A stretch of DNA of 28,686 nt from Pelomyxa schiedti (lineage: Eukaryota; Evosea; Pelobiontida; Pelomyxidae), in NCBI GenBank assembly GCA_020536535.1, contig JAHLWZ010001017.1:1-28686 (forward strand), read 5' to 3'. Shown one piece after another: positions 22,110 through 28,686 of this stretch. Positions within the stretch are counted from its first letter, which is position 1, and every line of letters begins with the position of its first letter. Below the pieces are notes generated by a model. That model ran no database searches and was not told where the DNA came from. It saw only the letters and a list, made by a program, of their open reading frames with translations. The position numbers and the translations under genes were made by a program.

Positions 22110-24576
22110 ATGTCTCGAGAGGGCAATGACCACGAATCAAGTCTGCTTGATGATTCGGGCCCGTGCCCAAGGAAGGTACAACCTTCCTTGCTTGTGCCGG
22201 TCAACTTGTGTTTTCCATGAAAACCGCCTGGAGAGATATTCGATTCCGTTCAGAGAAGGCATCAACAAAACAATTTGCAATGGGCGCGGGTGCAACGACA
22301 ACGAGGCGCCGGCCGCGACGTGCCACATCCCTCGACCCCTTTTCCTTAGTCAGGTTTCGTTCCGTTGTCCAAAAAAGAAAGAGCTGTTTTTTTCCCCCGC
22401 CCCAACCCACTCACCTCGCCACTTTCCCAGGGACGTCGACGAGGTCACTCGTGCCATGACCGAGCTGGATCGCCTTCTACGGAGCGATAATTCCGTCGTG
22501 CTGCACCTGCACCAGCCGCACTCGCACAGGCGCCACGCCCACTCCCGATCTCACACGGCCACGTCTGTTACCGCCGCGGCCGCGGCCGCCGCCGCTGCCG
22601 CCGTGCGCTCGAGGGCTGCGAACGATTTGTACAGGTCGCGGTCTCCGGGGTACCCCACCTCGCCGCCGGGCGCGTCGGTAAGCCCCGGGCTGGACGCGAG
22701 GCAGTTCATCTTTATGGGAGAGGATTTCGACCCCTCGCTGCTCGATACAGAGGGCGTGAATTTCCGCAGCCCAAGCGTTGATTCCGTAGATGACATGATT
22801 CGTAACACAGTGCGTATGACCTTTTTTTCCCCCTTCCCCCAGTGATTTGGCCAGACCTAATTTGCAAGGAAAAAAAAATCCAACAAAAAATTCCTCATGC
22901 TAGACAACAAATAGCAGACTTCCTGTTAGACATGTGACTCTGCCGTTGCTCATGCCTCAGGAGTTTCAGCCTCGAATTCCACAGGAGGAAATTTCTTGTG
23001 GGGCTCCAATAGGTTCTGGGGGATATGGAACCGTTTACAAGTATGCAAGCCTTTTTGCCTTTTGTTAGTTCTGATCATAGTTCTTATTAGAGCTCGTTGG
23101 GCATCAAAAATCGTTGCCCTTAAAAAATATCATATGGACTCCTCAGATGTCCGAGTGTGTTTTACTCCCGCCTCATGAGAAACCTTACAAATCCGCAGGT
23201 CAAAAAAATTTTTGATAACGAGGTCAACTTGTTGAGAGCAATAACCTCGAAGTACACTATTTTGATATTTGGTGTGGCATCAATTGACAACAACCCTTGC
23301 ATTGTCATGGAGTATGGACAACGAACCCTGCACTCTTAATAACATACAAAGGTACATGGCCCGTGGTTCCCTAGACAGGGTGCTTTTTGGTCCTCAACCA
23401 CTTTCCTTTACCAAGGAAGAAAAGCTATCAATTGCCCTGCAATGTGCTCTCGCTTTAAAAGGTTATTTTTCAAAAAATGTTATCCGCGAAAAAACCTTCT
23501 CCTCTCAGATTTGCACACACTTTCTCCACCAATTCTCCATTGTGATTTGAAGGTATTTTTTTCACTGAACTTCAAGTTTGAAACCTTACATGGTGTAGCC
23601 TCAAAATCTTCTATTGAGCAGCTTGTCTCCACCCAAGATTAAGCTGTGTGACTTCGGTACTGCTCGAACTATGCAAACCATAGCTTCCACCAGGGGAACT
23701 GGTGGAGGTGTTCATTCTTTGGTTTATTCGGCACCTGGTTTGCTATTTTTTTCTGTTGTATCTATGACCTCACAAGTACTTATAGAATCATTCCATCAAC
23801 CTTTTACTCCAACACCTGCAGTTGACATATATTCGTAATTTCTTTTTTATACATCGAAAACACTGATTTTACTTGTAGGTATGCCATTGTATTATATGAG
23901 TTATTCCTGAACAAAAGAGCTTGGTTATCCTATGGTCCGGCTCAGATTGCTCTTGCAATCGCCAGTAAAGAACGACCTCCCATAGTCGTGAGTAACTCCA
24001 GTGATGCAACATTCCTCATTCTTCCTCAGCAAACTGGTGATTCAATAGATTTACCCCATGGCCTTGTGGACTTAATTATAGCTTGTTGGACACATAATCC
24101 TGAAGCAAGACCAAATATCGAGCAAGTAGTATCACAACTCATTAACATGGGGGCAGAACTACCGCCAGACCCCAACTCCGATCTGCCAACTTCGGGCTCC
24201 GAAACACCTCCCCCACCTGAATCCACACCAATAAACACCCCTGGAGATGACAGACCAAGCATCCCGAAGTCAGCCGCAGAACTCTCTTGTTCTGTGTGTT
24301 TGAATACCCCCTATACCATAACCCAGACAAAGTATGCATACTTCCCCAATTAACTCTAACGACCCAAAAAGAGAGAAGGCTCAATGGGTGCAACTTAAGT
24401 GTGGGCACTGCCTTCATTCCTTGTGTTGGAACGATATACGCTCATCTACATCCCCAACGGCGGTTTTGTCTTGTCCCCTCTGCCGGTATTCCTATCCCTT
24501 TTTCGAGGTTTTATTCTCACTACTTTCCCAAAGGCTTCCCCGCCCTGCTGTTATTACCAAGATAACAGTGGAGTAA
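22110..24576 (+). CDS. TKL-type non-RD protein kinase with C-terminal RING-H2 finger
   Basis: The N-terminal region is disordered with a run of ten Ala near 22570-22600. The kinase has GSGGYGTVYK, VALKK, a helix-C Glu in NEVNLLRAI, EYMARGSLDRVLF, HCDLKPQNLLL, CDFGTAR, SAPE (made by a splice), DIYSYAIVLYELF and CWTHNPEARP. Cys replaces Arg in HRD, so it is a non-RD kinase; Lys, Asp, Asn and DFG remain. After a Pro/Ser/Thr linker comes a RING-H2 finger: CSVC, then CGHCLHSLC, then CPLC, typical of E3 ubiquitin ligases. The stop is at 24574-24576. The start is uncertain: ATG 22110 gives MSREGNDHESSLLDDSG and can splice to 22352 in phase; ATG 22456 (MTELDRLL) is the safe in-frame alternative. Confidence 0.85.
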
Positions 24577-24730
24577 CGAAAATTTTGCCTCAATACTGTA
24601 AAAAAAGCAAATCACATTCAGAATCAAATTCGATGCTGTTTTCCATCGAGTACAGTTTATGCCCAAAATTATATAGATATACAAAGTACATCCGCTGTCT
24701 ACATAGAAGTCACTAGTTCTCCCACATGTA
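24577..24730. other. Convergent 3' spacer
   Basis: 154 bases between convergent genes, A/T-rich at first. No gene seen. Confidence 0.5.
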
Positions 24731-25393
24731 TCAAGTTAACTCGAAGTCTTCCTCCTGCAGGAAATCCAGCAGCACAGGATTGAACCTCAGCACAGTATGG
24801 TTTGCCACAGTGTTGATGAACTCCTCCAGACCTCGCCTCCTATCTTCCACAAACTCTGCATCAAAGCGTGCATTTGAAATGTTGAGCAGTGATGCCAACG
24901 TGTCACCAGGCAGTGCAGGAACATCTATGGAGTGGCTGTTAAAACGTGAATTGCTCTGTGTTGTTGCTGTTCTGATTTTCTTTTGCTGTGGTTTTTGCAA
25001 ATAGTGTTGCTGTCATTTGGAAATACAGACCTCCACACCTTGTTGTTGTCTGTGATGCCAAAAAGGTTTTCAGTGCGTCATGCAACATAACGAATTGCTT
25101 GTATCTCCTGTGTACGTGAAAACTTTTTCCCCTCTTGAACTGTGCGGAAGTGGTCTGAAAGAAAGACAACGAAAAACCAAAACACAGGCACCATGCATTG
25201 TCGAAATTAGTGCGAGAAAAGTTGAGCATGGCTTTCACTTCACACCTCGGTGTGCACTTTGTAGACGGTGTATTGAGTGAGACCATCGGTCACGGTGCGT
25301 GGGTCACTGACAGTGATGGAAGTGTACTCCACCTGCATTGACATGAGCACAGCACACACCACGTAAGAGAAAGAAAACCTCACGGAAGTCCAT
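24731..25393 (-). CDS. Small PX-domain protein (sorting nexin-like)
   Basis: PX domains bind phosphoinositides, usually PI3P on endosomes. The chosen ATG at 25393 gives MDFRE, spliced to VEYTSITVSDPRTV, then LTQYTVYKVHTE, SFHVHRRYKQFVMLHDAL, a proline motif VPALPG, and FVEDRRRGLEEFIN. The RRY and RRR positions that contact lipid are kept. The protein stops directly after the PX fold (LQEEDFELT, stop at 24731-24733), so it is almost only a PX domain of about 150 residues, like SNX3-type nexins, with no BAR domain. There are three introns of about 40-105 bases. It is divergent from the MSP gene. Confidence 0.85.
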
Positions 25394-25932
25394 GGAAAAG
25401 TACAAAGAAAAAAAGTGATTCTAAGTGTATCGAAGAAACGCCTAAAGCGCAAAAAGGTGGAGTTCCGGCCCACAATTCAGCGCACGGGCAAATTTTTGGG
25501 TATTTTAGGATGACAAGAAGACCAAACTTTGCCCTCGGAATTGGGGGCGGGGAATGCGCTGGTGGTTCGGTTGGGCGCCTTTTGTGTCTCGTATTCGGGG
25601 CGACGGGGCTTCATCTCCTCGTCGTGGCCTGGGTGCTTTCCAAGCTTATTTCCTGGTTTGGTCTCTGATGAGGTTGAACTGGGGTTGGGAAGTGCTGGGG
25701 CCGCTGCTCTTTGGTTCCTCATTCGCGTGGGGAGCTGGGGGGTGGGTCTGGCTGTGAGGCTTGGCGGGTGCTTGATCTGCTTGCCAATCAAAACTGGGTT
25801 CTGGGTGATTCCTGGGGCTTGCCATGGAGGGCTTCGGGGGCATTTGGGGCTAAGTGGTGGGTGCGCCAGTGTGTTCTTTTTTTGTGATGTTTTTCTCTTT
25901 GCTGGATCGGTAAAAAATTCGCCGAGACTAGG
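25394..25932. promoter_or_regulatory. Divergent upstream region of PX and MSP genes with strong strand skew
   Basis: 539 bases between divergent starts. About 25530-25860 is G/T-rich on + and C/A-rich on -, with long open frames on both strands (up to 179 codons on +, 155 on -). Neither translation shows a known domain: the + frame is Gly/Trp/Leu-rich and the - frame Pro/Lys-rich. I treat it as promoter/5' sequence; a small unrecognised gene on - (ATG near 25725, stop 25477) is possible. Confidence 0.4.
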
Positions 25933-27756
25933 ATGTCGGGGCACCCCCAGATGTTGCGAGTCACTCCGACATCAATTCGAGTCCGTAAGTCTTTCTTTCC
26001 CAACAGTGCCACGTTTACCAACCGTTTGCTTTTTGTGCGGTAGCTCTGGCGTGCCAAAAGGCAGGTAAGAGAAGCAAGCACGCATTGAATGTGCATAACT
26101 CGTCTGACACCACCGCGTGTGCCTTCAAATTGAAATCTGAACGACGGTGTGCGCGGCACACATACACACCCCCTCACGGGGTTTTGGCACCAGGTGCAGT
26201 GGTAGAAATTACTGGTACTTATCCTAGACACGCTCTCTTTTGTATTCTAAGTTTTTTTTTTATTTATTTATTTATATATATGTATGTATGTATTCCCATT
26301 TTTATTTTTATTTTTATTTTTTTTGTGTTACTAGTGGATGTTGACCCTTCCACGGCTGGAAAGGATAGAATAGTTGTAATGAGCATGCCCACTGACCAGC
26401 TTCAATGTCCAGATGTTCCTCATTTGGTATGTCGGCTCCAAACAAACCAAATCAAGTTCACAATCGGCGGTTCTGCCTTGTCACCACATTCCACAGATGT
26501 CAAATGCCAGGGTCAAATTCACCAAGTTCAAAGTATCTATCCTTCGCCCAGATGAAGAAGAGAACCCTAATGGCGAGGAAGATGACGCTGAGGATGAAGC
26601 AGCAGAAGAAACCGGTGAAAGTACAACCACAACATGCACAACAACCCACACAGCAATCCCAGTTGCAAGCTTTGCCCCCAAGGTTGTTTGACTCCCAAGA
26701 AGGAAATGTTTGACTGGTTTTCTCTTGGCAGGAAGTTGCTGAGCATCTGGTGCGTACACACAATGGGCAGCTTATCTTTGCAACCTTCTTTGGGAGTAAC
26801 GCTTACAATTTGACAACCTCTTCCAGTGCCGATATAGATATCTATGGGTGAGCCGCTGCTGTTTCTTTCCTCTGGATTATTACTGATCCAAAAAAAAAAA
26901 TTCCTCAGCGTTTACATTGCACCTCTCCGAGATGTTGTTGCTGTGAAATCCCACTTGTCACCTATGTCTTATGCAGAACTCCTTGCCGGCCAGCAGTTGA
27001 TGTCCTCAGGAGTATCTACCCCGAGAGAAATTTTCGTTTGTTGACAACTTGATGAGGGAAAGGAGCAAATTATCGACTTCACTATAAGAGAAGCTGCCAA
27101 TTTTTGCTCCTTACTGGTGACTGGCAGTCCCAACACTATTGAAGTTACGATCAAGGAATAGTTCTCAATCGAAGTAACCCAGACTAGATGTTGTACATGT
27201 GGCCATTTCAACATGGGCAGCCTTCAAGTGAGACATTTGTGCAACAAGATATCTGGGCAGAGCTCGCGGCTTTGCGGGATAGGTTTCTCACCAAAAGATT
27301 TGCAAAACTTTACCTTGGTTGGGCCATAAATGCTTGTGAGAGGTTACAACAAGTTACCATTCTTCCTTACTTATGTAGCAATAAGGAAGCGACAAAATCA
27401 AATACTGAGAAAAGGTATATGCCACGCCATGAGGATACTTGCTGAAGTTGAACGCCTTTTGGACAAACGAAAAGGGCCAAGGCTCGTAGTAAAAGATGGA
27501 AGGCAAGACTTCCTGTTTTTGAGTATTTCTTTGCTTCTCTAACATACATTACCGCAGTTTACGGGATGAACTTCTCGCCATCAAGAGAGGAGAGAGGGAT
27601 GGACAGCTTCAGGACCTCACCTATGCCCTGCGTGTGAGGTTCCAGGACCTGGACAGGAGAATAAACGAGAGCGATTTACCTGAGAATGTATCACCTGAAA
27701 CACACACCCTCCTCAATCAATGGTTGTACAATGCCCGCCTACGGAACATGTCATAA
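25933..27756 (+). CDS. MSP (VAP-like) domain fused to RlaP-type nucleotidyltransferase
   Basis: The first part is an MSP fold: MLRVTPTSIRV, HNSSDTTACAFKLKS, PPHGVLAPGAVVEIT, DRIVVMSM. MSP domains of VAPs sit on the ER surface and bind FFAT-type peptides. After an acidic Glu/Asp linker and a Thr-rich stretch comes a nucleotidyltransferase of the PF10127 type: ATFFGSNAYNL, SSADIDIYGVYIAPL (the DxD metal site), DFTIREAANFCSLLV, SPNTIEMLY, LRDRFLTKRF, GICHAMRILAEVERLL and LLAIKRGE. Introns include 25986-26043, 26215-26334 and 26427-26496. The exon coding the GSNAYNL block has a stop just upstream in its frame, so it must be spliced to the MSP part; this supports one fused gene. The stop is at 27754-27756, about 440 residues in total. 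No membrane anchor is visible. The transferred nucleotide and target are unknown. Confidence 0.82.
26251..26324 (+). repeat. Intronic microsatellite (T run, TTTA, TA/TGTA and TTTTTA units)
   Basis: Compound simple repeat inside the 120-base intron 26215-26334 of the MSP gene. Its length makes this intron more than twice the local norm. Confidence 0.9.
26727..27756 (+). other. RlaP/PF10127-type nucleotidyltransferase domain
   Basis: Core motif GSNAY...SADIDIYGVY, the first two metal-binding Asp in DxD spacing, then family-specific IEMLY and the long C-terminal helices. In the intron near 27310-27355 the donor GTGAG restores INASIRKRQ. The last intron may start at a GC donor (27509) or a GT donor downstream; both keep the frame. 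The third metal Asp cannot be placed by eye. Confidence 0.8.
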
Positions 27757-27923
27757 CACATGACAAGGAAAACAACATACCACTGCACTTCCAAACAAAA
27801 AAAGCCGTCTTGGCAGTCAAAGAACCTTTTTTTAATTCATTTGTTGTCACTCATTCAGTAACAAGGCTTTAAACACTTTTTGTACTCAATCCAACAGACC
27901 CAGCAGAGGAAATGAGGCTTTAT
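27757..27923. other. 3' spacer after the MSP-nucleotidyltransferase gene
   Basis: A/T-rich sequence with no coding signal. It ends at a minus-strand AATAAA (27924-27919) that would serve the candidate minus-strand gene. Confidence 0.45.
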
Positions 27924-28440
27924 TTACTCGTCCTCAGCACCGTCCTCCTGGAGTACTTCGATTATGAGGGGGAACCTATGGGGGGTAGTACGAAGCTCGG
28001 GTGAAGCAGCTGGAGGATGTTGTACAGCCCATCATGATCAAGTTATACCAATCAAGTGGAGCCAGCGGCATGCCGGAGCCGAGTTCACCAAGTGCCCAAG
28101 CCAAGTGATTAATACCAAAATGGTGGAGGCTAGACCGGAAAGCTTGTTGTTGAACCAATTACAATCCATCATCACATCACAATCACAACAAGCCAGGCTC
28201 TCGCTCTTTGGCATGCCTTGGTGTGGAATTCCATGTCCATGGGAAAGATAGATATCCTCCGAAATTTTTCCAGCAGGTTGAATGTGCCTGCCATCCGCCG
28301 AGCCAACTCCAGTGAGCCCCTCCCAACTGGCTTGACGAACTCCCACGGTTCCCTGGGCCACAGCACCCCATCCATCCCCCCTTGCACTCACTCTTGTCAG
28401 GATTTTAGATGCTCTCTCGTATTCAACAAGCTCCCGCAAT
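27924..28440 (-). CDS. Possible unrecognised minus-strand gene end
   Basis: Read on -, a frame ends in an acidic tail EDGAEDE with TAA at 27926-27924, overlapping AATAAA, and a 44-base intron with GTAC...CCAG ends precede that last exon. Upstream open stretches include EPWEFVKPVGRGSLELARRM, EFHTKACQRARAWL and LVEYERASKILTR with possible GTGAGT donors. I could not join them into one convincing frame and recognise no family. The limits are provisional. Confidence 0.3.
27989..28108 (+). pseudogene. HSP70 C-terminus-like segment
   Basis: Forty codons on +, preceded directly by an in-frame TAG that could be an intron end. They contain YEARVKQLE then PIMIKLYQSSG and GMP, very like the end of the HSP70 lid (KELE...NPI..KLYQ..G). 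The segment ends SPSAQAK and stop, without the EEVD tail of cytosolic HSP70 or a KDEL-like signal. No other HSP70 part fits in the 230 bases between it and the previous gene. It may be a relic, an exon of an unseen model, or chance. Confidence 0.4.
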
Positions 28441-28590
28441 CACCATGGCTCTTCACACACACCCCCCCCGCCCCGCTGCTGGGTTCTACTCCCCACGACT
28501 GGGAAAAAAGCGCCAACAATTCATTATCATTACGGTTTTGATTGGACCAAACTCTGGCTAACCCCCTATTTATCGAATTTTAAGGGAAAT

Positions 28591-28674
28591 AACTCGAGTT
28601 ATCTGGGGTAAACTCGATGTGAAAAACAGGACCCATTAGGCCAAAACTCGAGTTATCTGGGGTAAACTCGAGTT
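28591..28674. repeat. Two copies of a palindrome-bearing repeat
   Basis: Copies at 28591-28617 and 28645-28674, start to start 54 bases. Each begins with the perfect palindrome AACTCGAGTT, then ATCTGGGGTA; the second copy ends with a second full AACTCGAGTT, the first with AACTCGA only. The array runs to near the window edge, so more copies may lie beyond it. Confidence 0.85.
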
Positions 28675-28686
28675 TTTGGGGGGTCA

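Noticed and set aside
25529-26068. Plus-strand open frame of 179 codons before the MSP gene
   Set aside because: Gly/Trp/Leu-rich translation of a G/T-skewed stretch, no known fold, overlaps the MSP start in another frame.
26224-26320. Hydrophobic helix (FFFIYLFIYMYV) in the MSP gene
   Set aside because: Translation of an intronic microsatellite; the intron 26215-26334 restores the MSP frame.
27913-27993. Plus-strand ATG giving a signal-peptide-like start (MRLYLLVLSTVLL)
   Set aside because: Stops after 27 codons and is the complement of the minus-strand acidic gene end.
28591-28674. CRISPR-like array
   Set aside because: Only two units, palindromic core, eukaryotic context and no cas genes.

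Overview
The window is nuclear DNA of a free-living unicellular eukaryote, most likely an amoebozoan. Every gene is cut by many very short introns (mostly about 38-60 bases, GT...AG), genes sit 85-540 bases apart on both strands, and the domain types (a ROCO kinase with a myotubularin-like module, TKL kinases, F-box/kelch proteins, many small regulatory domains) are those known from social and free-living amoebae. The lineage call is inference. All exon joins were done by eye, so exon edges are approximate unless stated.

Layout. (1) + strand, 1-2280, open at the left edge: kelch repeats, then an F-box, then a Ras-type GTPase ending in a CaaX prenylation box, all in one spliced frame. (2) + strand, 2366-7144: a large low-complexity and coiled-coil protein. 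(3) + strand, 7326-9136: an eIF4A-type DEAD-box helicase, closest to eIF4A-III. (4) + strand, 9433-12670: a secreted GxGYxYP-family protein. (5) - strand, 21647-12933: a giant ROCO protein with RhoGAP (with a SAM domain inside it), GRAM plus inactive myotubularin, LRR, Roc, COR and kinase. (6) + strand, about 22110-24576: a TKL kinase with a C-terminal RING-H2 finger. (7) - strand, 25393-24731: a small PX-domain sorting-nexin-like protein. (8) + strand, 25933-27756: an MSP (VAP-like) domain fused to a RlaP/PF10127-type nucleotidyltransferase. (9) 27757-28686: poorly resolved; it holds an HSP70 C-terminus-like stretch on +, a possible gene end on -, and two copies of a palindromic repeat at the right edge.

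How the genes relate. Several act in small-GTPase and phosphoinositide signalling: a Ras-type GTPase, a Roc GTPase with a RhoGAP, a PX domain, a phosphoinositide-phosphatase-like module and two TKL-type kinases. Two carry ubiquitin-ligase parts (F-box, RING-H2). The ROCO and kinase-RING genes are divergent and share a 462-base upstream region; the PX and MSP genes are also divergent (539 bases). This is a eukaryotic neighbourhood, not an operon.

The most novel points are domain combinations: kelch-F-box-Ras with a CaaX tail, MSP-nucleotidyltransferase, and a SAM domain nested in a RhoGAP inside a ROCO kinase whose myotubularin has lost its catalytic Cys-x5-Arg loop.
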